64,000 nt of DNA from a halophilic archaeon (GCA_003298465.1 QNGA01000013.1:20856-84855); one strand, 5' to 3'. Shown: positions 8,239 to 17,080, counted from the first letter of the stretch. Program-made: numbers and translations. Notes: generated from the sequence alone by a model not told the origin.

Positions 8239-9354
8239 ATGGGCTACGTCGCCGTCAAGGCCGGTGAGGAAGTCGTCCGGCGAGCGGAAGAGCTGTTCGA
8301 GAAGCGCCGCGTCGAGGGCGATGCCGAACCGGTGAGTGTCGAGCAGGTCGACGAACAGTTCAGTCGGCTTGTTGGCCAGGTGATGAGCGAGGGTGGGCTC
8401 TACGCCCCGAAGCTGGCGGCGCGGGCCGTCAAGCAGGCGAAGGGCGACGCCGCCGAGGCAGCTTTCCTCCTGCGCGCCTACCGGTCGACGCTCGAACGCT
8501 TCGACGAGACGACGCCGGCTGACCCCGACGAGATGTTCGCCACGCGGCGCGTCTCGCCCGCATACAAGGACGTTCCAGGCGGCCAGATGCTCGGCGCGAC
8601 GAAGGACTACACCCAGCGACTCGTCGACTTCGACTTCAACGAGGTCGACCCGACGGAAGAGTGGGATCTCGGCGACGAGGAACCGGAATCACTCCGCAAC
8701 GTGATGGAGGTGCTCCGTGAGGAGGGACTCGTCGCTGACCCCGAACCGGTCGACGACGAGGACCCCCACGACGCGACGCGTGACCCGGTGATGTTCCCGG
8801 CGTCGCGCGACGCGGTGCTCCAGGAACTCGCGCGCGGCGAGACCGGCGCGGTCACCGCGCTCGCGTACAGCGCGCTCCGGGGGTACGGCCAGGTCCACCC
8901 CACGCTCGGCGAGGTCCGGGTCGGAGAGCTTCCGGTCGCGATAGAACATCCCTACACCGGCGACGACGTCACGGTGACGAGCGTTGAGGTGACCGAGTCC
9001 GAGAGCGTCGTCCCCGTGTACGAGAAGCGCGATGACCCGCAGTTCGCGTTCGGCTACGGCCTCGTGTTCGGTCGGAACGAGCGCAAGACCATCGGCATGA
9101 CCATCCTCGACGCCTCCATCCAGCTCGACGGCGACGAACCGGCGGAGGACGCCGAGTTCGTCCTCGACACCGTGGACGGCATCGATTCCTTCGGCTTCAT
9201 CGAACATCTCAAACTCCCCCACTACGTCACGTTCCAGAGCATCCTCGACCGCGTTCGCGCGCTCCGCGAGCGGCAGGGACTCGACGATGAGGGGACGGAC
9301 GACGGCGCGGCCGAGACGACGGACGCGGAACCGGCGGTGAGCGACGATGACTGA
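8239..9354 (+). CDS. phnI: C-P lyase subunit PhnI (ribose-phosphonate nucleosidase)
   Basis: The protein has 371 residues (E. coli 354). It starts MGYVAVKAGEEVV, has RVSPAYKDVPGGQMLGATKDYTQRL split over residues 100-128, and ends with the family words GMTILDASIQ and FIEHLKLPHYVTFQS. PhnI catalyses exchange of adenine of ATP for the phosphonate, giving alpha-D-ribose-1-methylphosphonate-5-triphosphate-type products with PhnG, PhnH and PhnL. The ATG follows the phnH stop with no gap, and the end overlaps phnJ by 8 bases. A low-complexity acidic tail of about 20 residues is a haloarchaeal feature. Confidence 0.93.
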   Translation: MGYVAVKAGEEVVRRAEELFEKRRVEGDAEPVSVEQVDEQFSRLVGQVMSEGGLYAPKLAARAVKQAKGDAAEAAFLLRAYRSTLERFDETTPADPDEMFATRRVSPAYKDVPGGQMLGATKDYTQRLVDFDFNEVDPTEEWDLGDEEPESLRNVMEVLREEGLVADPEPVDDEDPHDATRDPVMFPASRDAVLQELARGETGAVTALAYSALRGYGQVHPTLGEVRVGELPVAIEHPYTGDDVTVTSVEVTESESVVPVYEKRDDPQFAFGYGLVFGRNERKTIGMTILDASIQLDGDEPAEDAEFVLDTVDGIDSFGFIEHLKLPHYVTFQSILDRVRALRERQGLDDEGTDDGAAETTDAEPAVSDDD

Positions 9355-10555
9355 CGAGACGACTTCTACAGTAACAGACGGATCGACACCGAGCGACGAA
9401 CCGAGTGGCGAATCGACCCTGTCTGACGACGTGAGTGCGTCCACCGACGCGATCACGGCCGTCGACGCTACCGACAGGGCGGCCGCCGTCCACGAACCGA
9501 CAGCGGTCAGCGACCTCCTGTCCGACGCGGACGCCGGCCTAGACGGGTACAACTACGCCTACCTCGACGAGCACACGAAACGCGAGGTTCGCCGAGGCGT
9601 CCTTAAGGCCGTCGCGCTGCCGGGCCACCAGGTGCCGTTCGCTTCCCGCGAGATGCCGCTGGCTCGCGGGTGGGGCACCGGCGGCATCCAAGTGTCGCTG
9701 TCGCTGCTCGGCCCCGGGGACACGTTCAAGGTCATCGACCAGGGAAGCGACGAGAGCGTCAACGCCGCGAACATCCGCCGACTCGCCGCGACGACGGCCG
9801 ATGTGACGACGACGACGGACACGACCGCAGCGAGCATCGTCCAGACGCGCCACCGCATCCCCGAGGAGGTCCTGACGGACGACCAGATCCTCGTCCTGCA
9901 GGTGCCGACGACCGACCCGCTCCGGCGTGTCGACGGCAGCGACGACGCGAACCGCCGCCGGCACGCCCACAGGAACTACTCGAAGATGTGGGTCGCGCTG
10001 TACGAGAACGTCGTCGAGTGGGGTGAGATACAGATATCCGCGCGGTACCCCGCCATAGTGAATGACCGGTACCTGATGGACCCCTCGCCCATCCCGCGCT
10101 GGGACACGACGAAGCTGAACGACGCCGACTCACTGTTCCTCTTCGCTGCCGGGCGGGAGGCGCGTATCTACGCCGTGCCGCCGCACACCGAGGTCGAACC
10201 GCTCGCATTCGAGGACCGCTCGTTCCAGGTCGAGCGCTTCGACGGCGAGGCGTGCCACCGGTGTGGCTCGACCGACACCTACCTGACGGAGGTGACCGAC
10301 GACGACAGCGTCACGCGCTACGCCTGCAACGACGCGTCCTTCTGCGAGAAGCGCGTCGACGACCCGGACCTGCCGAAGGACCACCACTGCGACGCGGACG
10401 ACGTCGCGTGGGGCCCCGGGACGCCGGACCCACTCCTGACCGACGAGGACGCGGGAACGGTGACCGATAGGAACGTGGGAACGTCGAACCGCGACGATGC
10501 CGCGACCGACTCCGACGATGCGTCGGGCGCGACCGACGGGGGTGACGACGCGTGA
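9347..10555 (+). CDS. phnJ: Radical-SAM C-P lyase PhnJ
   Basis: PhnJ cleaves the carbon-phosphorus bond of ribose-1-phosphonate-5-phosphate. All landmark residues are present. The motif CHRCGSTDTYL gives Cys303 and Cys306, and ACNDASFC gives Cys327 and Cys333; these correspond to E. coli Cys241, 244, 266 and 272. The glycyl-radical site is in LPGHQVPF (Gly93, E. coli Gly32). GWGTGGIQ and MDPSPIPRWD are also conserved. At 402 residues it is much longer than E. coli PhnJ (281). There is a Ser/Thr/Asp-rich N-terminal extension of about 65 residues and an Asp-rich tail of about 50, both apparently disordered. It overlaps phnI by 8 bases and phnK by a GTGA junction. Confidence 0.95.
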   Translation: MTDETTSTVTDGSTPSDEPSGESTLSDDVSASTDAITAVDATDRAAAVHEPTAVSDLLSDADAGLDGYNYAYLDEHTKREVRRGVLKAVALPGHQVPFASREMPLARGWGTGGIQVSLSLLGPGDTFKVIDQGSDESVNAANIRRLAATTADVTTTTDTTAASIVQTRHRIPEEVLTDDQILVLQVPTTDPLRRVDGSDDANRRRHAHRNYSKMWVALYENVVEWGEIQISARYPAIVNDRYLMDPSPIPRWDTTKLNDADSLFLFAAGREARIYAVPPHTEVEPLAFEDRSFQVERFDGEACHRCGSTDTYLTEVTDDDSVTRYACNDASFCEKRVDDPDLPKDHHCDADDVAWGPGTPDPLLTDEDAGTVTDRNVGTSNRDDAATDSDDASGATDGGDDA

Positions 10556-11379
10556 GCCTGCTCAACGCTGAAAACGTCACGCGGTTCTACGGCGACGCGC
10601 CGCCGTGCGGTCGGTGCGTCGACCTGACCGGCCCGGAGCACGGCCGGAACCGTTGTCCGGAGTGCGACACGGTCGTCGCCTGCGCCGACGTCGGCCTCGC
10701 CGTCGAACCGGGCGAGGTGCTCGGTATCGTCGGCGAGTCGGGATCCGGCAAGTCCAGCCTCGCGGAGATGCTAGCGCTCGACCTGTCGGCCACCGACGGC
10801 CACGTCAATTTCGCCCCTCACGACGGCGACCTGCTGGCCGCGAACTACGAGGAGCGCGTTGACCTGCGCAACGAGCACGTCGGCATAGTCCATCAGCACG
10901 TCCGCGACGGCCTGAACCTGGAGTTCACGGGCGGCGGCAACGTCGCGGAGACGCTGCTGGCGGCCGGTTGCCGGAAATTCGAGAACGTCCGTGCCCGCGT
11001 TCGCAACCTGTTCGAGGAGACCGAGGTGCCGGTCGACCGGATGGACGACCTGACAACAACCTACAGCGGCGGGATGCAGCGGCGAGTCCAGATAGCGAAG
11101 GCCATCGCTAACGACCCGGAACTCGTCATCCTCGACGAACCGACGACCGGCTTGGACGTGAGCGTCCAGGCGCGCGTCCTCGACATGTTCCGGCGCATCC
11201 AGCGCGAGCAGGGGGTGGCGACCATCGTCGTCTCCCACGACCTCGGCGTCGTCCGTCTGCTTGCCGACCGGACCGCCGTCATGCGACACGGGCGCGTCAT
11301 CGAGTCGGGACTCACGGACCGCGTCATGGAGGACCCGCAGCGTGAATACACGCAGAAACTCATCAACTCTGTCATATGA
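10552..11379 (+). CDS. phnK: C-P lyase ABC-type subunit PhnK with inserted zinc-ribbon-like motif
   Basis: The 275-residue ABC ATPase has Walker A GESGSGKSS (61-69), signature YSGGMQRR, and Walker B LVILDEPTTGLD. PhnK binds the PhnGHIJ core rather than a transporter. A four-cysteine insertion sits between the first strand and the Walker A: CGRC at 19-22 and CPEC at 35-38. Its spacing is that of a zinc ribbon; E. coli PhnK lacks it. The start is GTG 10552, overlapping the phnJ stop (GTGA); the end overlaps phnL. Confidence 0.9.
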   Translation: MSLLNAENVTRFYGDAPPCGRCVDLTGPEHGRNRCPECDTVVACADVGLAVEPGEVLGIVGESGSGKSSLAEMLALDLSATDGHVNFAPHDGDLLAANYEERVDLRNEHVGIVHQHVRDGLNLEFTGGGNVAETLLAAGCRKFENVRARVRNLFEETEVPVDRMDDLTTTYSGGMQRRVQIAKAIANDPELVILDEPTTGLDVSVQARVLDMFRRIQREQGVATIVVSHDLGVVRLLADRTAVMRHGRVIESGLTDRVMEDPQREYTQKLINSVI

Positions 11380-12164
11380 CCCTTCTAGAGATAGACGACC
11401 TGCGGAAGACGTTCCAGATGCACGTCGTCGGCGGGAAGCGCGTCGTCGGCCTCGACGGTGTCTCCCTCGACGTCGCGGACGGCGAGTTCCTCGCCGTCGT
11501 CGGCGAGTCCGGCAGCGGCAAGTCGTCGCTGCTGAAGTGCCTGTACCGAACCTACCTGCCGTCCGGCGGCGCGGTGCGGTTCGAGAGCCGCGACGGCACT
11601 GTCGACCTCGCGTCCTGCTCGGAGCGACGACTGCTCGCGCTCCGCGACGCCGAGATCGGCTACGCGTCGCAATTCCTCGACGAGATTCCGCGCGTCCCCG
11701 CTGTGGACGTGGTGGCGCGCCCGCTCGTCGAGGACGGTATCGCCCAAGAGGAGGCGCGGTCGGTCGCCAGCGACCTGCTGACCGACCTGAACCTTCCCGA
11801 GGAGCTCCACGACGCGTACCCGGCGACGTTCAGCGGCGGGGAGCGCCAGCGGGTGAACCTAGCGCGCGCCGTCGCGCCGCGGCCACGACTCCTCCTGCTC
11901 GACGAACCGACTAGCGCGCTCGACCCAGAGACGAAGGCCGCCGCAATCGACCTGCTCGACCGGTACCTCACGGACAAGACGACCGTCGTCGGCGTGTTCC
12001 ACAACCGGAACGTGGTGGCCCGCATCGCCGACCGCGTCGCCGTCCTTGACGACGCCGCCCTTCAGCGGGTCGTTGACGTGGAGACGTACATCGCCGAGAC
12101 CGCGTCGGAGAACGGGGACGACACTGACGACGCAGACGATGCCGACCAGGAGGTGCGCGCATGA
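11376..12164 (+). CDS. phnL: C-P lyase ABC-type subunit PhnL
   Basis: The 262-residue ABC ATPase starts LLEIDDLRKTFQMH, the recognisable PhnL opening. It has Walker A GESGSGKSS (43-51), signature FSGGERQRVNLARA, Walker B LLLLDEPTSALDP, and the PhnL-type GVFHNRNVV switch region. In the known pathway PhnL supports the PhnI step. The C-terminal 25 residues are an Asp-rich tail. It is coupled to both neighbours by ATGA overlaps. Confidence 0.92.
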   Translation: MTLLEIDDLRKTFQMHVVGGKRVVGLDGVSLDVADGEFLAVVGESGSGKSSLLKCLYRTYLPSGGAVRFESRDGTVDLASCSERRLLALRDAEIGYASQFLDEIPRVPAVDVVARPLVEDGIAQEEARSVASDLLTDLNLPEELHDAYPATFSGGERQRVNLARAVAPRPRLLLLDEPTSALDPETKAAAIDLLDRYLTDKTTVVGVFHNRNVVARIADRVAVLDDAALQRVVDVETYIAETASENGDDTDDADDADQEVRA

Positions 12165-13342
12165 GTGAGTCGGCCGAGCGCGCCCGCGAGGACGCGACGA
12201 CCTACGACGTGGTCGTCGAGGACGCGCGCGTCGTGACCCCCGACGAGGAGATCCGCGGGAGCGTCGCGGTGCGCGACGGCGATGTCGCCGCCGTCGAGGC
12301 CGGCACCGTCGACGCGGACGCCGACATTCGTGTCGACGCCGACGGCCGCGTCCTGATGCCCGGCATCGTTGACCTCCACGGCGACGACATCGAGAAACAA
12401 CTCCACCCGCGGAGCAACGCCGACGTAGCGACGCCGATGGCACTGGCCGCCGCGGACCGCGCGAACGTCGCTGCCGGTATCACAACGAAGTTCCACGCCA
12501 TCGCGTTCGAGGACTCGCCTGAGGAGAATCGCTCGCCAGAACTCGCCACGGACCTGGTCGACGCCGTCCACGCGAACGACTCGCTCATCGCGGACCACCG
12601 CATCCACGCTCGCTGCGAGATAACGGACGCGCCCTGCGTCGACGCGGTCGAAGCGGTGCTCGTCCGGGACGCCGCGACGCTCGTTTCGGTGATGAGCCAC
12701 GTCCCCGGAAAGGGCCAGTTCCGCGACGTCGAGCGCTTCCGCGAGTACTACGAGAACGACGGCGATCGCTCCATCGAGGAGGCCGAGCGGCTCATCGAGG
12801 AGCGCACGAACCTCTCGGAAGAGACGCTGTCGGCGCGCGTCGACCGCATCGTCGACGCCGCCGACGACGCCGGCGTCGTCGTCGCCTCGCACGACGACGC
12901 GACGCCAGTCGAGGTCGAACGACTCGCCGACCGCGGCGTCGCCATAAGCGAGTACCCAGTCACTATCGAAGCCGCGGAACGCGCCCGCGACCGGGGCATG
13001 ACGACCGCCATGGGCGCGCCGAACCTCGTCCGCGGTGGGAGCCAGTGGGGAAACCTCTCGACGGCGGAAGCCATCGATGCCGGCGCTGCTGACGCGCTGC
13101 TGGCCGACTACCACCCGCCGTCTCTGCTCGCCGCGCCGTTCGTCGACACCGGCGAACCGCTCTCGACCCGCGTCGCCCGGGTGACCGCGGCCCCCGCGGC
13201 GGCGGTCGGAATGACCGACCGCGGCCGCATCGAACCGGGGGCGCGGGCCGATCTCGTCTTGGTCGAACCGGACCCGACGCCGGTCGTCGAGCGTGCGTTT
13301 GTCGCGGGCGCGCCGGCCTACCGCGCGGAGGCCCCGCGATGA
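12161..13342 (+). CDS. phnM: Ribose-1-phosphonate triphosphate diphosphatase PhnM
   Basis: The protein has 393 residues of the amidohydrolase fold. PhnM removes pyrophosphate from the ribose-1-phosphonate 5-triphosphate. The first metal site is in MPGIVDLHGDDIEKQ (the PhnM form of the HxH/HxD motif). FHAIAFED, VMSHVPGKGQ, ASHDDATPVE and MGAPNLVRGGSQWGN follow in the expected order, and the C-terminus carries GRIEPGARADLVLVEPD. It overlaps phnL and the following TIM-barrel gene by ATGA. Confidence 0.93.
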   Translation: MSESAERAREDATTYDVVVEDARVVTPDEEIRGSVAVRDGDVAAVEAGTVDADADIRVDADGRVLMPGIVDLHGDDIEKQLHPRSNADVATPMALAAADRANVAAGITTKFHAIAFEDSPEENRSPELATDLVDAVHANDSLIADHRIHARCEITDAPCVDAVEAVLVRDAATLVSVMSHVPGKGQFRDVERFREYYENDGDRSIEEAERLIEERTNLSEETLSARVDRIVDAADDAGVVVASHDDATPVEVERLADRGVAISEYPVTIEAAERARDRGMTTAMGAPNLVRGGSQWGNLSTAEAIDAGAADALLADYHPPSLLAAPFVDTGEPLSTRVARVTAAPAAAVGMTDRGRIEPGARADLVLVEPDPTPVVERAFVAGAPAYRAEAPR

Positions 13343-14139
13343 CCTCCGCTAGTGCGCGACTCGGCGCGGCAATGGACCTCCGGTTCAACAAGACCGTCCC
13401 CGAGTTCGTCGACTACGCGACCGACCGCAGGTTGAACCACGTCGAACTCAAGCGCGAGTACCTGCACGCCCACCCGGAGGCCCCGACGCCGCAGGAACTC
13501 GACGCGCTTCGGCGCGACCGCGACGTCTCGTTCACCCTGCACGCGCCATTCCGTGACTGGAACCTCGGGAGCTTCAACGACGCCTCGCGCCGGGCGTCGG
13601 TCGAGCAGGTGAAGCGGACGCTGGACGACGCGGCGGCGGCCGGGGCGGGCGCCGTCGTCGTCCACGGCGGGTCGGTGCCGCGCCGGTATCCCGAGCACGT
13701 CCGCGAGAAGGCGCGGCGGAACGCCGTCCGCTCGCTCGGCGAGTGCGCCGGCCATGCCGCGCGCGTCGGCGTCCCACTCTGCCTAGAGAACCAGCCACGG
13801 TCGGAGACGAAGGTCCGGCACACGACGACGCCCGACGACCTCGCGGCGACGATCGACGCGGTCGATGCCGACCCACGGTGGCTCCGCGTCACCCTTGACG
13901 TCGGGCACGCGCAGGTGAACGGTCACGACTGGTGCGAGTTCGCCGCCCGGTTCAACGACCGCGTCGAGGTCGTTCACCTGCACGATAACGACGGCGACGC
14001 GGACGACCATGACCCGCTGCCTGCGTACCGTGAGGTCGTCACGGAGACCGACGTGTCCTACTACGTCTTTGAGATGAAGCGGGTCGCCGACGTGGATGCG
14101 TGCATCGCCGACCACTCCCCCGGGATGGTGATGGACTAA
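13339..14139 (+). CDS. TIM-barrel sugar phosphate isomerase/epimerase family protein
   Basis: The 266-residue protein belongs to the xylose isomerase-like/AP-endonuclease 2 superfamily. Metal-site candidates are the His in FTLHAPF, VVVHGGS, the Glu in CLENQP, LDVGHAQ, VVHLHDNDG and the late Glu in YVFEMK. The gene is the last of the phn operon and overlaps phnM by ATGA, so it is almost certainly co-translated with it. The operon lacks phnP (cyclic ribose phosphate phosphodiesterase) and phnN. A role on the 5-phosphoribosyl-1,2-cyclic phosphate product, or in later ribose handling, is a reasonable inference but is not shown. The fold call is firm; the reaction is unknown. Confidence 0.75.
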   Translation: MTSASARLGAAMDLRFNKTVPEFVDYATDRRLNHVELKREYLHAHPEAPTPQELDALRRDRDVSFTLHAPFRDWNLGSFNDASRRASVEQVKRTLDDAAAAGAGAVVVHGGSVPRRYPEHVREKARRNAVRSLGECAGHAARVGVPLCLENQPRSETKVRHTTTPDDLAATIDAVDADPRWLRVTLDVGHAQVNGHDWCEFAARFNDRVEVVHLHDNDGDADDHDPLPAYREVVTETDVSYYVFEMKRVADVDACIADHSPGMVMD

Positions 14140-14932
14140 GACCTGCCCGATCACTTATCGAGGCGCCATCTCTGGGACGAGACGTCCTGGCACGCGCCTG
14201 CGACACCGATCATCCTTCTTGTCAGCCGTTGAGCGTTTCACCAAGCCAATTGAGACTGTTTGTTCGATCATCTCTTCTTCTTCTCGCCGATGCCAGTGAT
14301 ATCACAATCCCGGGTGTTCTCGTCGTTCACTAACAGCCACGACACCCAATGGTTGGGGTGAAATCCACCACCGATCACGGTGGATTGGGCTAGTCTCGGT
14401 AGAACTCCATCGCTAATTACCTCCAATAAAAACCTATATAACTATCTATTAGAACAATCTTTATACGGCTTGTGACTCTAGATGTCCGTACGACAGCCGT
14501 TGGAGTGACGGACGACCACGGGGAGTCCGGAACGGCACTCTCTGTCCGCTCTGTGTGTGGTTTCTCATTCTGCGTGCACTCGACGGCTAGCTGGCGTGAG
14601 CGTCCCGTGTTGTTTCCACCGGCCCCATGGATGGTCGCAGAGTGTGGACGAGAACAACAGCATCGATTGTGATATCACTCGATACCGGGGGTGTCTCGGG
14701 TGGTGAGCGTGGATTTCACTGGACATCTGGTGTCCCGGCAGCTGTCGACACCCGTCGAGTAATATCACTCTCGTTGGTCGCCCATCAAGTACTGTGTTCT
14801 ATGAGGGTCTAGCGTGTCCTGCAACAGTGCTAGTCGCAATCCCACGCTCGCACCCGTTAACAGCGCCGTCATAGCGATGGCTCTCGGTCACGGCTCGCCA
14901 TTCATCTGCGTTAATCGCACTATCTGTGGCCC
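14140..14932. other. Intergenic stretch without a supported gene, marking the end of the G+C-rich block
   Basis: About 790 bases follow the phn operon. The open frames here are short and lack coding character on either strand. Base composition drops from the G+C-rich phn block to A+T-rich sequence around 14410-14470 (CTATATAACTATCTATTAG). The stretch includes the hairpin at 14362-14386. I see no promoter with an obvious client gene and no recognisable mobile element. Confidence 0.5.
14362..14386. repeat. Perfect inverted repeat, 8-base arms
   Basis: AATCCACC (14362-14369) and GGTGGATT (14379-14386) form an exact inverted repeat around a 9-base loop. It lies about 220 bases past the last gene of the phn operon. 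This is too far for an ordinary terminator, and no T-run follows. It could be a transposon-end hairpin remnant or a protein site. Confidence 0.5.
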
Positions 14933-15205
14933 TTAGACGACAAACAATTGCGCAAGCACGAGTACTGTCAAGGCGAGACAGAGGACCGCTATTGTGTATG
15001 CGAATAGCCCGTAGGTTGCTGGATTGTCTTCTTCTACCGCTGGCCGACGAAGCCGCTCAAGACCAGTTCCAAGAAACGTCAGAGCGACGCCAACCCGCAC
15101 GAGACTCACGAGGCCGAGTTGCACCTGATAGACGAACAGCGACTGCACTACCAAGAGCACGCCACTGTACACAAAACACAGCGTCACAAACCGTGCTGGA
15201 CGCAT
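14933..15205 (-). CDS. Small membrane protein, unknown
   Basis: The protein has 90 residues with three hydrophobic segments: about 5-25, 30-47 and 68-88. A basic/acidic loop around residues 49-60 (ERLRRPAVEED) separates the last two. Arg-containing ends fit a small integral membrane protein. No family was recognised. The plus-strand reading over the same bases is a shadow. Confidence 0.5.
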   Translation of the reverse strand: MRPARFVTLCFVYSGVLLVVQSLFVYQVQLGLVSLVRVGVALTFLGTGLERLRRPAVEEDNPATYGLFAYTIAVLCLALTVLVLAQLFVV

Positions 15206-15238
15206 CCCGAATGGGGTACGATTCCGACTGGTATGTGG

Positions 15239-15853
15239 CTACCGATGCCGGAGCATTCGTAGCGAGTTGCTTCTACCGAGCTGGTCGGTCGTGGTCACCA
15301 CAGCTATCGCTACCGGCGCTAGGGCGAGCATCGACAGCGCTCGCGTAGTGGGCGTTCGAGACAACGAAGACATCCTGTCCGGATCGGGATGCCGCCAGAA
15401 CTGCGAGCTTTTACGCTCGCCGTACGTGTCTCGAATATGCTGTTCGCCGCGTTCGATATCGAACCGCGTGGTCAGATGCAGACAGTACGTCCCCACAAGC
15501 TCATTCAGGACCGACTCTGGTATCAGACTGCTCTGGGTCTTCGACCGCGCCAGCCCGGCAAGCACCCGTGACGCCGTTTTGTGGTTCTGCCGGAGCGTCA
15601 TCTCACTTACACGCGACTCGTCAATTTCGAGCTCCTCCGACCACAACCCACCATCGACCGGATCAGCGACCGCGTCGGACAACGTTTCATAGCTAAGCTC
15701 TGCACTCTCACTCGCAAGCTGGTCCGGCGTCACCGCCGCCGAATACGACGCCGGATCACCGTCAGTCGGATCATGGTTGTCCGCCTCACCAAGCGTGAAA
15801 TTGTCCTGTGCATAGATTATGCATTGTCTTGCGAGCGGTGGTCGACTGCACAA
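15239..15853 (-). pseudogene. Unidentified haloarchaeal protein, C-terminus frameshifted (repeat copy 1)
   Basis: The frame holds 204 codons. The middle part reads as real protein (MTLRQNHKTASRVLAGLARSK, in part, and LVGTYCLHLTTRFD). After SQFWRHPDPDR the protein-like reading moves to another frame (VFVVSNAHYASAV), so the 3' end appears shifted. A second, more decayed copy of the same gene lies at 30420-30955 on the same strand. It shares the words QNHK, SQFWRHPDP and the segment following them. The family is unknown to me. A start codon is not certain: the first in-frame start is a TTG at 15853. Confidence 0.45.
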
Positions 15854-15945
15854 AATACATGATTCACTGTCCGGTAGTATTTCTGTAATAAAGAGTCGGC
15901 CATTAACTATTCGTATTCAAAACCGGAATTAATACTGGACGTACG

Positions 15946-16707
15946 ATGCCCTCCGATAATAGTCCCTCACGCACTGGCCAAGCGCGTCGAACAGTTCTCA
16001 AAGGACTCGGGTTCTCAGCCGGGTTAGCCGCAGTTGGCATTCCAGGAGCCGCCGCGGCAGACCCTGACAGTTCAGAACCGGGGTCGACATATAGTCTGCC
16101 ACCCCTCTCGTACGACTATGACGCACTAGAGCCGTCTATAGATGCTCAAATCATGAAGCTCCATCACGATAAACACCATCAGGGATATGTCGAGGGAGCA
16201 AATGCGGCCCTCCAGAAACTGATGAAGATGCGTGATAATGGGGATTTTGAGGATATTAAGCACATAAAGCGGGATCTCTCGTTTAATCTCTCAGGACATA
16301 TTCTGCATTCAATTTTCTGGGAAGTGATGTCGCCGGACGGAGGCGGAACTCCTGATGGTGACCTTGCGAATGCGATACAACGAGATTTCGGCTCTATTTC
16401 TGCGTTCAAACGAGAGTTCTCAGCAGCCGCGGAAAATGTTGAGGATTCTGGTTGGGGCATGCTCGTGTACGACCATCTTGCTGACCAACTTCTTGTCACT
16501 CAGGCCGAAGATCATAACGACTTGGCTGTGCAGGCTGCAACCCCGCTTCTCGTACTCGACGTGTGGGAGCACGCCTACTATCTGCAGTATCAAACCGAAC
16601 GCGGCAAGTATGTTGATGCGTTCTGGGATATCGTTGATTGGAATGAAGTTAATGCTCGATATAAGACTGTCAAACAGTGCGATATCCTTGAAGAGAATTC
16701 CTGCTAA
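15946..16707 (+). CDS. sod: Superoxide dismutase (Fe/Mn type) with Tat export signal
   Basis: The protein has 253 residues. The catalytic domain starts near residue 50 (YSLPPLSYDYDALEP). It carries all four metal ligands: His73 (KLHHDKHH), His121 (GHILHSIFW), Asp205 and His209 (DVWEHAYYLQYQ). It disproportionates superoxide. The unusual part is the N-terminus: a twin-arginine signal (QARRTVLKGLGFSAG, then a hydrophobic core ending AAAA at 35-38). This predicts export of the folded metalloenzyme; the absence of a Cys at the cleavage site suggests a soluble secreted form. Ordinary haloarchaeal SODs are cytoplasmic and about 200 residues. No operon partner is present. Confidence 0.92.
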   Translation: MPSDNSPSRTGQARRTVLKGLGFSAGLAAVGIPGAAAADPDSSEPGSTYSLPPLSYDYDALEPSIDAQIMKLHHDKHHQGYVEGANAALQKLMKMRDNGDFEDIKHIKRDLSFNLSGHILHSIFWEVMSPDGGGTPDGDLANAIQRDFGSISAFKREFSAAAENVEDSGWGMLVYDHLADQLLVTQAEDHNDLAVQAATPLLVLDVWEHAYYLQYQTERGKYVDAFWDIVDWNEVNARYKTVKQCDILEENSC

Positions 16708-16805
16708 GTAGGCGGCAACGGAAACCTGCGTATCAAAGTGGGATCGGGCAGTGACTGACGACCGCTGTCCGCGCTCAAAGCAATGGTTGTGGCGACGATC
16801 ATTTA
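16708..16805 (+). pseudogene. Remnant of SprT 3' tip and zinc-ribbon gene start (cassette copy B)
   Basis: Directly after the sod stop, the sequence CGGCAACGGAAACCTGCG matches the CGGN(L/R) end of the SprT-like gene at 26740. The following CTGACGACCGCTGTCCGC matches the start of the zinc-ribbon gene at 26777. Only about 100 bases are left, and no frame is intact. Confidence 0.55.
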
Positions 16806-16812
16806 AGGATCG

Positions 16813-17080
16813 TTGAATGTCACGCCCCTGCATTGGAGTGTGAAATCACTCTCATGGCCGACGGTCGAAGCTGTCTCCGACAACGGCGTTAAAACGGTAA
16901 TCCTGCCACTCGGCGCCACTGAGCAGCATGGTCCACGGCTCACATTCGATACCGATACACGGCTCACGAAAACTCTTGCTCACCGTATCGCACAATAATT
17001 AGGGCACACCTCATTGGACTTGCTCTCCCAGTCGGCCCTTCAGATGAACACACTGTCTTCCCCGGACCGATCTTGATCCC
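16813..17080 (+). pseudogene. Creatininase-family gene, truncated and interrupted
   Basis: The first 61 codons read VKTVILPLGATEQHGP and DTDTRL, the hallmark metal-binding start of the creatininase/amidohydrolase family (usually about 240-260 residues). A stop at about 16996 interrupts it. After that stop, protein-like words of the same family (ALPVGPSDEHTVFPG) follow in a shifted frame. It then breaks off into an SprT fragment. This is a remnant, not a working enzyme. Confidence 0.65.
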
